Shown piece after piece: positions 31,053-40,713 of a DNA stretch of 64,000 nucleotides. The stretch's first letter is position 1. Every line of letters starts with the position of its first letter. Source of the DNA: Porticoccaceae bacterium (GTDB lineage Bacteria > Pseudomonadota > Gammaproteobacteria > Pseudomonadales > Porticoccaceae). The notes beneath the pieces are model-generated. The model did not search any database. It was not told the origin of the DNA and saw only the letters and a program-made list of their open reading frames with translations. A program made the position numbers and the translations under genes. Where the stretch lies: positions 85,364 to 149,363 of the forward strand of contig DUBX01000042.1 of the NCBI GenBank assembly GCA_012960115.1. Direction: 5' to 3'.

Positions 31053-31460
31053 TTATTCGTCGGTCGACAGAGATATGTCGTACACACCCGCTTCGCGCGC
31101 TTGATCTGAAATCTCAACGAAGATCTGTGTTTTAGCTTTTGGATGTGAACTAATGACTACTTTGGCTTCGGGCTTCTCGGCATGCATTCGTTCGACGTTG
31201 GCGCGTACTGCACGGATATCGATGCGGCGACCTTCAAAAGTCAATTCATTGCTTTCAGAGACCCGAAATACGATATTAGTATTTTCAGAGTCTGGTGGTG
31301 GCTGATCAGACGTTGGTGGACGGCTAACGCCCAAACCTGACTCGTTTACAAACGACGCAGTTACAATAAAGAAAATAAGCATGATAAAAACAACGTCCAA
31401 CATTGGCGTCATATCAATTTCATTTTCGTCTTCTGATCTACGTCTTTTTCCTAGAGCCAT
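31053..31460 (-). CDS. ExbD/TolR family biopolymer transport protein
   Basis: The 135-residue protein has the ExbD/TolR layout: a short basic cytoplasmic start, the membrane helix with the key Asp in DMTPMLDVVFIMLIFFIVTA (about residues 16-35), then a periplasmic domain with FRVSESNELTFEGRRID and ISSHPKAKTQIFVEI. ExbD couples the proton gradient to outer-membrane energy transducers through ExbB. Here it stands alone: no exbB or tonB is adjacent. Partners probably lie elsewhere in the genome. Confidence 0.92.
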   Translation of the reverse strand: MALGKRRRSEDENEIDMTPMLDVVFIMLIFFIVTASFVNESGLGVSRPPTSDQPPPDSENTNIVFRVSESNELTFEGRRIDIRAVRANVERMHAEKPEAKVVISSHPKAKTQIFVEISDQAREAGVYDISLSTDE

Positions 31461-31645
31461 GCTCGCCTATTTCCTTTTAGAAGCTTTTTTTAAACAGGAA
31501 TCGGCATTTTACTGATTTTTTTGTAAAATGCTAGTTTTTGATCTAACCGTTTAACACACAATATATACTATTATCGATGTTAAAAATGGAGTAAGAGCGC
31601 ATTATTGTTGCCAACCCGCGACACAACCAAAGCTAGAGTTAACCG

Positions 31646-32452
31646 ATGCCTGAATTACCTGAAGTTGAAACTACTCTAAAAGGTATAGAGCCTTTTATAA
31701 AAGAGCAAAAAATAAATCAATTAATCGTTCGTCAAGGCTCTTTACGATGGCCAGTGACCGAGGGAATCGAATCTATTGTAGAGGGTCAAACCGTAATAGC
31801 GGTTTCTCGGCGAGCTAAATATCTGATTATGCAATTAGAGCGTGGGTCGATGCTGGTCCATCTTGGTATGAGTGGTAGCTTAAGAGTTGTCAGTGCGGAC
31901 ACTGAGTGGCGGAAGCATGATCATATAGAATTACAGTTAGTTAATGGCGCCTGCCTGCGCTATCACGATCCGCGACGCTTTGGGTCTTGGCTTTGGTCTT
32001 TGGGCGAACATCAACAGTTAGCCCACTTGGGGCCAGAGCCATTATCAACGGACTTCGATGGTGCTTTGCTCTGGCGCAAAGCAAAAGCCAGAAAGATGTC
32101 CGTTAAACCTTTTATTATGGATAATAAAATCGTTGTTGGGGTCGGCAATATTTATGCATCCGAGGCGCTGTTTCGCAGTGGCATTCGGCCAGATAGGCCA
32201 GCAGGTAAGATTTCAAAGCAACGCTATGAGTCTCTAGGGACTCATATAAAGGATGTACTCGCGGCCGCCATAGAGCAAGGAGGAACCACTTTGCGTGATT
32301 TTGTTAATAGCAATGGGAAATCGGGATATTTCCAGCAAACCTTGGCGGTCTACGGCCGTGCCGGCAAAGGCTGTATAACCTGTACTGGGGTTCTTAAGGA
32401 CATTCGGCTTGGCCAGCGGAGCTCGGTTTTTTGCCCCCAGTGCCAACGTTAA
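31646..32452 (+). CDS. mutM: Formamidopyrimidine-DNA glycosylase
   Basis: This 268-residue enzyme removes 8-oxoguanine and formamidopyrimidines and cuts the abasic site. The mature protein begins PELPEVETTLKG, with Pro as the catalytic nucleophile and Glu next to it. The helix-two-turn-helix region contains MDNKIVVGVGNIYASEALF. The C-terminal zinc finger uses the CITC and CPQC pairs, ending at residue 266. It converges with coaD, with 24 bases between. Confidence 0.98.
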   Translation: MPELPEVETTLKGIEPFIKEQKINQLIVRQGSLRWPVTEGIESIVEGQTVIAVSRRAKYLIMQLERGSMLVHLGMSGSLRVVSADTEWRKHDHIELQLVNGACLRYHDPRRFGSWLWSLGEHQQLAHLGPEPLSTDFDGALLWRKAKARKMSVKPFIMDNKIVVGVGNIYASEALFRSGIRPDRPAGKISKQRYESLGTHIKDVLAAAIEQGGTTLRDFVNSNGKSGYFQQTLAVYGRAGKGCITCTGVLKDIRLGQRSSVFCPQCQR

Positions 32453-32476
32453 GGCACGCAGGGGGGGGTAAGGTTG

Positions 32477-32992
<516 letters not shown>

Positions 32993-33001
32993 TTACTTAA
33001 T

Positions 33002-33601
33002 TTAGTTGCTAGGCTCAATACGAGTGAACAAACAGTATCTCACCTCGCCTGCATACTTGTCCTGCACTTGTTGCCAATTTAATGGCGGTACGAAAGTGTT
33101 GTCACTTAAGCTTAGCTCGCAGTAGATCATTGCACTGGTAGCCAACCAACCATTTTCCTCCAATAAGGAGCAGCTTTGATTGAGTAATTCAGCTTCGAAA
33201 GGCGGGTCTATAAACACGATATCGAATACTTGTCCTTCCGATGGCTGAGCCAGAAATTTGAGGCTGTTGATATTAATTATGTTGATATCGGCTGACAGTG
33301 CTACCTTGGTTGACTGTAGCTTTTTAGTCGCCGCCGGATGACTCTCTAAGGCCGTGCAGTGAGCCGCGCCGCGAGATAAAGCTTCAAACCCGAGCACGCC
33401 TGAACCAGCAAAAAGGTCTAGACATCGGGCCTCTGAGATATGAGCAGCCAGCCAATTAAAAAGAGTCTCTCGGATACGGTCGCCGGTGGGCCGCAAACCG
33501 GGAGCCTCGGCAAATAAAATCTTCCGGCCACGCCAAGTGCCGCCAATAATTCTGACACTGCTATCCGCTTTTGATGTGGCCTTTAGTTTTTTTGTTGCCA
33601 A
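33002..33601 (-). CDS. rsmD: 16S rRNA (guanine-966-N2)-methyltransferase RsmD
   Basis: The 199-residue protein has RIIGGTWRGRKILF and the PTGDRIRETLFNWL segment at the N-terminal side, the SAM loop LDLFAGSGVLGFEALSRGA, and the catalytic DPPF in IVFIDPPFEAELL. RsmD methylates G966 of 16S rRNA during 30S assembly. It is divergent from ftsY, the usual arrangement in gammaproteobacteria, with a 92-base gap that should hold both promoters. Confidence 0.97.
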   Translation of the reverse strand: MATKKLKATSKADSSVRIIGGTWRGRKILFAEAPGLRPTGDRIRETLFNWLAAHISEARCLDLFAGSGVLGFEALSRGAAHCTALESHPAATKKLQSTKVALSADINIININSLKFLAQPSEGQVFDIVFIDPPFEAELLNQSCSLLEENGWLATSAMIYCELSLSDNTFVPPLNWQQVQDKYAGEVRYCLFTRIEPSN

Positions 33602-33693
33602 TTTGGCGCCTCATTTGAACTACTTTTAACTACTTTTTCCCCTGTAAATGGTAGAATACACCAAATCCCACCAACCTAAGTATACCGATTAAA

Positions 33694-34740
33694 ATGGATT
33701 CAAAATCAACGAACAGCGATGACGAGAAGATGCCTAAGCGATCTTTTCTCGATCGCTTTAAGCACAGTCAGGCGCGCCCCGAAGAATCTAGTGAAGAGTC
33801 ACCAGAGACTCAGGCTCCTATTGCCAAGCCAAATTTTACGCAGCGTATGCGCTCCGCCCTGTCTAGAACGGGAGAGGGCCTCGGCAGTATTTTTCTGGGC
33901 AGTAAAGTTATTGACGAGGAGCTACTTGAGGAGCTTGAAACCTCTTTACTAATAGCTGATGTAGGTATTGAAACGACCGCCAAAATTATTGCTGATTTAA
34001 CAGCGCAGTCTGACCGTCAATCGCTTAAAGATGGCGCCGCACTGAAGGCCGCGCTAGAAAAAATATTGATCGACCGATTAAGTATCAGTGAAAAAGCTAT
34101 TGATTTTGAGAGACAGGGCAAGCCCTTTGTAATGTTGGTGGTTGGAGTGAATGGGGTTGGTAAAACGACAACGATTGGAAAGCTTGCTCAGCAAATAAAA
34201 GGACAAGGCCGGTCAGTGATGCTGGCGGCAGGCGACACTTTTAGGGCGGCAGCGGTAGAACAGTTGCAGGTTTGGGGTGAGCGCAATCAGCTACCGGTCG
34301 TGGCGCAGCATACTGGGGCAGATAGTGCTTCGGTCATTTTTGATGCCATCCAAGCAGCTAAATCAAGAGACGTCGATGTCATTATTGCCGATACGGCGGG
34401 CCGCTTGCATAATAAAAGTAATCTAATGGAAGAGCTGAAAAAGGTGAAGCGAGTAGCCAGCAAGCTAGATGAAACAGCGCCCCATGAAGTTCTACTAGTG
34501 CTTGATGCGGGCACTGGACAAAATGCCTTGGCGCAGATGGCCGAGTTCAATCAGGTGGTTGGTGTTACCGGGTTAGCTCTTACCAAGCTTGATGGCACTG
34601 CCAAAGGAGGCATTGTTTTTGCGCTAGCAGATAAATTCGCGGTACCAATTCGTTATATTGGTGTGGGAGAAGGGCCGGATGACCTGCAACCTTTTATTGT
34701 GGAAGATTTCGTTCAGGCATTGTTAAATACTAAGACTTAA
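33694..34740 (+). CDS. ftsY: Signal recognition particle receptor FtsY
   Basis: FtsY docks ribosome-SRP complexes at the membrane. The 348-residue protein has a charged N-terminal region (about 1-50, shorter than in E. coli), then the N domain and the GTPase domain with GVNGVGKTTTIGKLA near 150, AAGDTFRAAAVEQL, the DTAGR switch, and TKLDGTAKGG. It is the first gene of the ftsY-ftsE-ftsX operon, 11 bases before ftsE. Confidence 0.98.
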   Translation: MDSKSTNSDDEKMPKRSFLDRFKHSQARPEESSEESPETQAPIAKPNFTQRMRSALSRTGEGLGSIFLGSKVIDEELLEELETSLLIADVGIETTAKIIADLTAQSDRQSLKDGAALKAALEKILIDRLSISEKAIDFERQGKPFVMLVVGVNGVGKTTTIGKLAQQIKGQGRSVMLAAGDTFRAAAVEQLQVWGERNQLPVVAQHTGADSASVIFDAIQAAKSRDVDVIIADTAGRLHNKSNLMEELKKVKRVASKLDETAPHEVLLVLDAGTGQNALAQMAEFNQVVGVTGLALTKLDGTAKGGIVFALADKFAVPIRYIGVGEGPDDLQPFIVEDFVQALLNTKT

Positions 34741-34751
34741 CGAGTATAGTT

Positions 34752-35429
34752 ATGATTCGCTTTGATAATCTGAGTAAACGTTACCCGGGTGGTTTGGAGG
34801 CTTTAAGTAACGTTAATTTTGAGCTAGATGCGGGCGAAATGGCCTTCCTCACCGGCCCCTCAGGCGCGGGTAAAAGTACGCTTCTCAAATTGTTGATGTT
34901 GATAGAAAGGCCTACTTCTGGCACTTTGTTGATTAATGGTAAAAACCTAAATCGGTTATCCAGATCGGCAATTCCAACCTACAGGCGACAGATCGGAGTG
35001 GTTTTTCAAAATCATCAGCTACTCACTGATCGAACTGTTTTTGATAATGTAGCGCTACCTCTTCAAATCTCAGGATACCCTGCCTCTGAGACGGGACGTC
35101 GTGTCCGGGCTGCTCTTGACGGGGTTGGCTTGCTCGATAAAGAGACGCACAACCCACTGACTCTGTCCGGAGGCGAACAGCAAAGGGTGGGTATAGCTAG
35201 GGCGGTGGTGCATAAGCCCAAGATCTTGATAGCAGACGAGCCCACAGGAAACCTAGACCCTAAATTGTCTGCCGAAATAATGGCCATGTTTAGGCGGTTT
35301 CAAAGTGTTGGCGTTACTGTGTTGATTGCAACCCATGATATTAATTTGATCAACACTATGGATGAAAGAATTATGCATATAGAAAACGGCATGATCGCCG
35401 ATGATGGTGTGCACCATGACCATCACTGA
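34752..35429 (+). CDS. ftsE: Cell division ATP-binding protein FtsE
   Basis: The 225-residue ABC ATPase has Walker A GPSGAGKS at residues 35-42, the Q loop in VFQNHQLL, signature [14 protein letters not shown] near 137 and Walker B ILIADEPTGNLD. With FtsX it forms a complex at the septum that activates murein hydrolases through a periplasmic partner. It lies between ftsY and ftsX and its 3' end overlaps ftsX, which suggests tightly coupled synthesis. Confidence 0.97.
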   Translation: MIRFDNLSKRYPGGLEALSNVNFELDAGEMAFLTGPSGAGKSTLLKLLMLIERPTSGTLLINGKNLNRLSRSAIPTYRRQIGVVFQNHQLLTDRTVFDNVALPLQISGYPASETGRRVRAALDGVGLLDKETHNPLTLSGGEQQRVGIARAVVHKPKILIADEPTGNLDPKLSAEIMAMFRRFQSVGVTVLIATHDINLINTMDERIMHIENGMIADDGVHHDHH

Positions 35430-36411
35430 GAAATCGAGCCGAGAAACGCAACAGCGCGGAGCGACGGGACAAAAATTTCGTCTTGGTGATCATTGGCGCG
35501 GATATAGAGCACATCATCGTGCAACACTAAGCAGTAGTGTCAGGAAAATGCTCCGCGAGCCTGTTCAAACATTGATGACGGTTTTGGTAATTGCGATAGC
35601 ACTAGCGTTGCCCTCGGCAATGTTGTTGGCGCTCAATAATGTGCAAACAATAGGTGGAAATCTGGAGTCTTCCTCGCAGATTACCGTATTTGTAGCAAAG
35701 CCTGCTAATAGTGCGGCGGTCGATGGTCTTGCTTTGCAATTAGAGGGTTTAGAGGGAGTGATCTCAGTAACCTATGTATCGGCTGAGCAAGCTCTGGAAG
35801 AATTTAAAGCGTTATCGGGATTTGGTATGGCACTACGGTATTTGGACGAAAATCCGTTGCCAGCGGTTTTTTTGGTGCAACCATTGCCATCTGGGGAGGC
35901 TGGCGTAAGTCAGGTTGGAAAATTAATTACGAGTATTGAAGAGCTTGAGTCTGTTGAAGATGTTCAGGTTGATATGCTCTGGATACAGCGATTAAATGCG
36001 ATAACCCAAATTGGCGAAAAGTTAGTACTAGCTATTAGCATTGCTCTTGGCATTGGGGTGTTATTGATTGTCGGAAATACTATCCGCTTGGCCATTCAAG
36101 GCCGACAAGAAGAAATTATCGTGGTTAAGTTGGTGGGTGGCACAGATGCTTATGTGCGCCGACCATTTCTTTATACTGGGACACTCTTAGGTCTATTTGG
36201 CGCCATTATCGCGTCCTTGATACTGATTGCTTGTGTTATTTGGGTTGGCCGCTCAGTAGAGGTTCTGGCCAGTCTATATCAGAGTCAATTTGAGCTTGTA
36301 GGGCCTGGTCTATCTGGGATATTGGCGCTCTGTGCTATTGGTGCTATGACCGGTTTGATCGGTGCATGGGTCGCGGTAATGCAACATTTGCGTAAAATAG
36401 AGCCAAAATAG
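35416..36411 (+). CDS. ftsX: Cell division protein FtsX
   Basis: FtsX is the membrane partner of FtsE. The protein has a cytoplasmic N-terminal tail, a first helix (MTVLVIAIALALPSAMLLAL), a periplasmic domain that starts GGNLESSSQITVFVAKP, and three C-terminal helices including IALGIGVLLIVGNTIRLAI. The frame allows ATG 35401, 35404 or 35416; all overlap ftsE, and I use 35416 (14-base overlap). Length near 331 is normal for the gammaproteobacterial form. Confidence 0.96.
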   Translation: MTITEKSSRETQQRGATGQKFRLGDHWRGYRAHHRATLSSSVRKMLREPVQTLMTVLVIAIALALPSAMLLALNNVQTIGGNLESSSQITVFVAKPANSAAVDGLALQLEGLEGVISVTYVSAEQALEEFKALSGFGMALRYLDENPLPAVFLVQPLPSGEAGVSQVGKLITSIEELESVEDVQVDMLWIQRLNAITQIGEKLVLAISIALGIGVLLIVGNTIRLAIQGRQEEIIVVKLVGGTDAYVRRPFLYTGTLLGLFGAIIASLILIACVIWVGRSVEVLASLYQSQFELVGPGLSGILALCAIGAMTGLIGAWVAVMQHLRKIEPK

Positions 36412-36423
36412 GGCATTTTACCC

Positions 36424-36454
36424 TCCAAAGCCTTGTAAATAAGCGCTTTGAAGG
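36424..36454 (+). terminator. Weak hairpin between ftsX and rpoH
   Basis: TCCAAAGC (36424-36431) can pair with GCTTTGA (36445-36451 region) to form a modest stem after the ftsX stop. A T tract does not follow. It may slow read-through into rpoH, whose own promoter should lie in the remaining bases before 36536. Confidence 0.3.
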
Positions 36455-36535
36455 CAATTTAAGGTGCTTTTTAGGGCTAGGAACTACTCAGCAATTAGTG
36501 TTATTATTGCCAACCGACGATATTAAGAGAAAATT

Positions 36536-37387
36536 ATGAGTAAAGCGCTCCAAACAATGGAATGGATGACTCCCGGTGCAAACCTGAATGCTTACATTCA
36601 GGGGACTGCTACTGTGCCCATCTTATCTATCGATGAGGAGAAGGCTTTGGGCGAAGCTTTATATTATCAAGATGATCTTGATGCGGCTCGTAAACTCGTT
36701 ATGTCACACCTTAGATTCGTTGTACATATTGCCCGATCTTACAACGGTTATGGACTGCCTCTGGCTGACCTCATCCAAGAAGGCAATGTTGGTCTGATGA
36801 AGGCAGTGCGTCGATTCAATCCTGAAAAAGGTGTTCGAGTCGTATCTTTCGCCGTTCATTGGATCAAAGCTGAGATCCATGAGTTTATTTTGCGTAACTG
36901 GCGTATTGTGAAGGTTGCGACGACTAAGTCTCAGCGCAAGTTGTTCTTCAATTTACGCAGTGCTAAAAAAGAGCTAGATTGGCTTTCCGCTGACGAGGCA
37001 AAAGCCGTCGCAGACGACCTTGGTGTTCCGGTCAAAGACGTGATGGAAATGGAAATGCGTTTGACGTCAAGGGATGCCACTTTCGATGCTCCGGTAGATG
37101 ACGAAGAGAGCACTTACTACTCACCATCTCTGTATTTAGAATCTAAGGGTGCAGATCCTGCCGAACAAGTTGAAAATGAGAATTATGAAGGTGATAACAA
37201 TTCCCGTCTTAGCCAGGCTGTAAAAACTCTTGATGAGCGTAGTCGTTCAATACTGCAGCGCCGGTGGTTGGATGACAAAAAATCAACCTTACACGAGCTA
37301 GCTGCTGAGTACGGTATTTCTGCTGAGCGTATTCGTCAGTTAGAGAAGAACGCAATGAAGAAAGTCCGCGTATTAATGGAAGCTTAA
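36536..37387 (+). CDS. rpoH: RNA polymerase heat-shock sigma factor RpoH (sigma-32)
   Basis: The 283-residue sigma factor has region 2 with [37 protein letters not shown] and the melting segment [17 protein letters not shown], then the RpoH box QRKLFFNLR that separates it from other group 3 sigmas. Region 4.2 has [19 protein letters not shown]. It directs heat-shock transcription. It follows ftsX as in many gammaproteobacteria and ends at a strong terminator. Confidence 0.98.
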   Translation: MSKALQTMEWMTPGANLNAYIQGTATVPILSIDEEKALGEALYYQDDLDAARKLVMSHLRFVVHIARSYNGYGLPLADLIQEGNVGLMKAVRRFNPEKGVRVVSFAVHWIKAEIHEFILRNWRIVKVATTKSQRKLFFNLRSAKKELDWLSADEAKAVADDLGVPVKDVMEMEMRLTSRDATFDAPVDDEESTYYSPSLYLESKGADPAEQVENENYEGDNNSRLSQAVKTLDERSRSILQRRWLDDKKSTLHELAAEYGISAERIRQLEKNAMKKVRVLMEA

Positions 37388-37406
37388 CTTAATAGACTAC
37401 TACGAT

Positions 37407-37437
37407 AAGCCGCACTATATCAACGTGCGGCTTTTTT
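37407..37437 (+). terminator. Rho-independent terminator after rpoH
   Basis: AAGCCGCAC (37407-37415) pairs with GTGCGGCTT (37425-37433) around a 9-base AT-rich loop, and the stem runs straight into six or more T residues. This is a textbook intrinsic terminator, 20 bases beyond the rpoH stop. Confidence 0.92.
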
Positions 37438-37443
37438 ATTGCT

Positions 37444-37821
37444 ATGAATAAACTACTTTGGCTTAGGCTTATAGGAATTAGCGGTGCAGTGTGCGTAATG
37501 CTCGGTGCATTTGCCGCACATGGCCTAGAAGCACGTTTAACTGGGCGCCACATGGACATTTTCCAGACGGCCGTATTTTATCAATTTTTGCACACATTGG
37601 CGCTTTTTGGCCTTGTCTGCTTGCCAGACCAGCTAGTAAATCCCAAAGTTCGAGATTGGGCGGCAATAAGTTTTGCCCTTGGTATTCTCATATTTTCTGG
37701 TTCATTATATCTTCTGGTTGTCACTCAAATAGGCGCACTTCACATGATCACCCCCATTGGCGGTAGCGCTTTCATCATTGGATGGCTACTACTCATCTTT
37801 GTCGTTAAGCGAGCTCAGTAA
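37444..37821 (+). CDS. DUF423 membrane protein
   Basis: The 125-residue product has four membrane helices and the DUF423 features GAVCVMLGAFAAHGLEARL near the N-terminus, FQTAVFYQFLHTLALF in the middle and ITPIGGSAFIIGWLLL at the end. Its function is not known. The gene lies just after the rpoH terminator, and its TAA is followed directly by the trmB ATG, so the two are co-translated. Confidence 0.9.
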   Translation: MNKLLWLRLIGISGAVCVMLGAFAAHGLEARLTGRHMDIFQTAVFYQFLHTLALFGLVCLPDQLVNPKVRDWAAISFALGILIFSGSLYLLVVTQIGALHMITPIGGSAFIIGWLLLIFVVKRAQ

Positions 37822-38517
37822 ATGGAGATGAGGCCGGAGTATAGGAAGAAGTCTATTCGCAGCTATGTGGTGCGAGCGGGACGCATGACTGATGGTCAGC
37901 GCAAGGCATTTGAAACCAGCTGGCCTATCTATGGTCTGAAATTAGCCGACGGCGCTATCAATACAGATGAGGTGTTTGGCCGCTCAGGTCCCAAGGTATT
38001 AGAAATCGGTTTTGGTATGGGTGATTCTTTATTGCAAATGGCCGCTGCTGAACCTGATACTGACTTTATTGGTATTGAGGTGCACCCCCCTGGGGTTGGT
38101 ACTATTATTAATTCTGCTCGTATAGAAGGCTTAGCCAATTTGCGCGTTTATCTCGCCGATGCAAATGATGTGCTTGAAGAATGCTTTGCGCCAGAGAGTA
38201 TTGATCGCTTGCAGTTATACTTTCCCGATCCGTGGCACAAGAAAAAGCACAACAAACGACGTATTGTCCAACCGTCGTTTTTGCAACAAGTCAGAGAAAA
38301 GTTGCGGCCCAAGGGGGTATTACACATGGCTACAGACTGGCAGCCTTATGCTGAACAAATGCTGGAGACGCTGAGTGAGGCTGAAGGGTTTGAAAATTGT
38401 GCCGGACCTGGACAATACTCACCTAGGCCCGCTTATCGACCGCTCACTAAATTTGAAAAGCGAGGTGAACGATTAGGTCATGGAGTTTGGGATTTAATCT
38501 TCAAAAAAACCAGCTAG
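37822..38517 (+). CDS. trmB: tRNA (guanine-46-N7)-methyltransferase
   Basis: The 231-residue protein methylates G46 of tRNA. It has [14 protein letters not shown] near the N-terminus, the SAM loop [27 protein letters not shown] and the hallmark [16 protein letters not shown] followed by [12 protein letters not shown]. All these positions match TrmB. Start ATG 37822 touches the upstream DUF423 stop with no gap. Length is typical (239 in E. coli). Confidence 0.98.
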   Translation: MEMRPEYRKKSIRSYVVRAGRMTDGQRKAFETSWPIYGLKLADGAINTDEVFGRSGPKVLEIGFGMGDSLLQMAAAEPDTDFIGIEVHPPGVGTIINSARIEGLANLRVYLADANDVLEECFAPESIDRLQLYFPDPWHKKKHNKRRIVQPSFLQQVREKLRPKGVLHMATDWQPYAEQMLETLSEAEGFENCAGPGQYSPRPAYRPLTKFEKRGERLGHGVWDLIFKKTS

Positions 38518-38638
38518 TGTTGTCAGACACTGGATGAAGACACAAAATGAAGTGAATAACATAGTTGATGCCGTCACTTACATGGCTTAAATTAAATAAT
38601 TACTCACTAACAGAAGAATACTTAATAAAGGAAATAAA

Positions 38639-39367
38639 ATGAATCTAGTAAAAATTCTCCCCCTTACCGCCCTGTTGGCACTGAGTGCCTGTGATTCTGG
38701 GGCCAAAAAAGAGGTCGCGTTGGATACGCAAGAGCAAAAAATTAGTTATTTGATGGGATTAGATAGTGGTAAGAATATTCTAAGTATGGACATGGGTTTT
38801 GATCAAGATGCCTTTCTTAGTGGCCAAGACGCGGGTTTAACTGATGCGCTGCCGAGCTTATCAGAAGAGAAAATTGATGAAGCAGTCGCCGTTTTTAGAA
38901 ATCAAATGATGGCGAAAGAGCAGGCAATGCAAAAAGAACAAGAGGGAGTGGTCGCACTCCAGGCGGATACTAATGCGATTGAAGGAACCGAATTTTTAGC
39001 CCTAAATGGTGCCAAAGAAGGTGTTACCACGACAGCTAGCGGCCTCCAGTATAGGGTGCTAACAGCAGGCTCAGGCCCGACACCAACAGCAGAGAGCACC
39101 GTTGAGGTGCACTATGCTGGACGACTACTTGATGGCACTGAATTTGATAGCTCAATCAAGCGTGGTGTTCCAGCGCAATTTGGTGTGACTCAAGTTATTG
39201 CCGGTTGGACCGAGGGATTGCAGCTGATGACCGAGGGATCTAAATGGGAGCTTTATATTCCTGCAGATCTGGCGTACGGGCCAGGGGGGACCGGACCGAT
39301 TGGACCCAATGCAACACTCATTTTTGAAGTTGAGTTGCTCCAGGCTAATGTGTCTGACGAGAATTAA
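38639..39367 (+). CDS. FKBP-type peptidyl-prolyl isomerase lipoprotein (FkpA/Mip-like)
   Basis: The 242-residue product has a lipoprotein signal with lipobox LSAC (Cys19), so it should be anchored by a lipid on the periplasmic side. An N-terminal dimerisation domain (about 30-110; KISYLMGLDSGKNI) is followed by a C-terminal FKBP domain: TVEVHYAGRLLDGTEFDSS, VIAGWTEGLQLM and ELYIPADLAYG. This is the FkpA/Mip layout for folding envelope proteins. It is transcribed alone, ending at a strong bidirectional terminator. Confidence 0.94.
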   Translation: MNLVKILPLTALLALSACDSGAKKEVALDTQEQKISYLMGLDSGKNILSMDMGFDQDAFLSGQDAGLTDALPSLSEEKIDEAVAVFRNQMMAKEQAMQKEQEGVVALQADTNAIEGTEFLALNGAKEGVTTTASGLQYRVLTAGSGPTPTAESTVEVHYAGRLLDGTEFDSSIKRGVPAQFGVTQVIAGWTEGLQLMTEGSKWELYIPADLAYGPGGTGPIGPNATLIFEVELLQANVSDEN

Positions 39368-39390
39368 TCTTTTTCTATTCTTTTGACGTT

Positions 39391-39420
39391 AAAAAAGCCC
39401 TTCTTGTCGGGGCTTTTTTT
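39391..39420. terminator. Bidirectional rho-independent terminator
   Basis: AAAAAAGCCC (39391-39400) and GGGCTTTTTTT pair around the loop TTCTTGTCG. The A run on one side and the T run on the other serve both the plus-strand FKBP gene and the minus-strand rsd gene, which converge here. Confidence 0.92.
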
Positions 39421-39436
39421 TGCTGATTATTCTTAT

Positions 39437-39928
39437 TTAGATGGTATCAGGCTGTGGTTCGTTGAGTAATTTACCGACATGGGAACTATGAAGTACATCG
39501 ATTAAAGTATCTTCCTGGTCAAAACGTTTAGCTAAGGTCTCTCCAATGCTGGCAAGATCAATAACAAGTGATTCTAGATCATCTGTAATAAGGTATTTCT
39601 CGTTAAAATCAAGGATCAACTCTGTCGATGGTTGGATTTTCTCAATCAGTTTATTCCCTTTCTTAAGGCCCGATTTATCTTTAAATAAAGTGCCCTCTTG
39701 ATTCAGATAGTCAAATACTTCGAAATGTCCCGCGGAGGCATAATCCACCATCATCTCGCAGAAGAGTTTTAATTCTTCACTGTGATTACTCTCTGCTTCA
39801 GAAAAGTCGGTAATCTCAGTTAACTCACAATACATGGCCAAAAGTTCACGGCGGTCCTCCAGCCATCGATCAATAATGTCACCGGCGTTATTCCAGTGCG
39901 CTTGTAGCGTTTCATTCTCCGTAACCAT
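39437..39928 (-). CDS. rsd: Regulator of sigma-70, Rsd/AlgQ family
   Basis: The 163-residue protein matches Rsd/AlgQ, which binds region 4 of sigma-70 and frees RNA polymerase for alternative sigma factors. DRWLEDRRELLAMYCEL (residues 20-36) and LKLFCEMMVDYASAGHFEVF (about 53-72) align with the family core. The late segment DLASIGETLAKRFDQEDTLI matches the end of the fold. It is alone between the terminator and lrgB. The alignment is by eye, but the two blocks are distinctive. Confidence 0.85.
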   Translation of the reverse strand: MVTENETLQAHWNNAGDIIDRWLEDRRELLAMYCELTEITDFSEAESNHSEELKLFCEMMVDYASAGHFEVFDYLNQEGTLFKDKSGLKKGNKLIEKIQPSTELILDFNEKYLITDDLESLVIDLASIGETLAKRFDQEDTLIDVLHSSHVGKLLNEPQPDTI

Positions 39929-39993
39929 AAGTTTATTCCATAGCTGACTCAGTCTTACATGAGTTTACGCCTTTTTTAGCAAAAGCATATTTT

Positions 39994-40713
39994 TTAAGCC
40001 ATAAAGATCTGGACCACTGGCACTAAAAACAGTGAAGTCCAAATGCCATTTAAGCCCATTCCTATGGTTGAAAAGGCCCCACAGCGGGGACTTTTCTCGA
40101 AGGCCTTGAGCGTTCCTATAGCGTGCGCGGTGACTCCAAGAATAAGCCCTTGCCAGCGCTCGTCTTGTAATCCAAACACTTGAAAAACTTGAGGCGCAAC
40201 CAAAATTCCCACAATCCCAGTGAAAAGCACTATCGGGGTAATCAGCGTGATGAGTCCCCCTAGCTGATGAGTAATAACCATAGCAATCGGCGTGGTGACT
40301 GATTTAGCGGCTATAGACAACATCATAATAGGTTCGGAAGTCAGCCATAAAGCCAAAGAAAGGGCAGAAACAGCAGCGAAAAACCCACCAAAAAGCACGG
40401 CAATAGTTAATATCGGCATCACTTTAGACATTGGCTTTAAATTTTTAGAAAGAGGCACAGCCAAGGCCACGGTGGCAGGGCCTAGTAGCCAACTCAATAG
40501 GCCGTTGGCCTTGTAGTACTGGTCAAAATCAACGCTTATGAGAACGAGTAAGATAGCAATAAAGGGAGTTCCAATAATTAGTGGGTGTAGTAAAGGTTTA
40601 CCTGAACTACGCCGATAGATCGATATCCCAATCCAAAAACCCGTCACTGAGAGAAGTATCAGCCAGGAGGAGGCTGTAATCTGTTGCCATTGCATGGCAA
40701 GCAAATCAGTCAT
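39994..40713 (-). CDS. lrgB: LrgB/CidB family membrane protein
   Basis: The 239-residue protein has seven or so helices and the LrgB family core: KPLLHPLIIGTPFIAILLV, LLGPATVALAVPLSKNL, and SIAAKSVTTPIAMVI, then the GAFSTIGMGLNGIWTSLFLVP end. LrgAB/CidAB proteins are holin/antiholin-like or export small carboxylates such as pyruvate and glycolate. It overlaps lrgA by 8 bases, the standard pair. Confidence 0.93.
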   Translation of the reverse strand: MTDLLAMQWQQITASSWLILLSVTGFWIGISIYRRSSGKPLLHPLIIGTPFIAILLVLISVDFDQYYKANGLLSWLLGPATVALAVPLSKNLKPMSKVMPILTIAVLFGGFFAAVSALSLALWLTSEPIMMLSIAAKSVTTPIAMVITHQLGGLITLITPIVLFTGIVGILVAPQVFQVFGLQDERWQGLILGVTAHAIGTLKAFEKSPRCGAFSTIGMGLNGIWTSLFLVPVVQIFMA

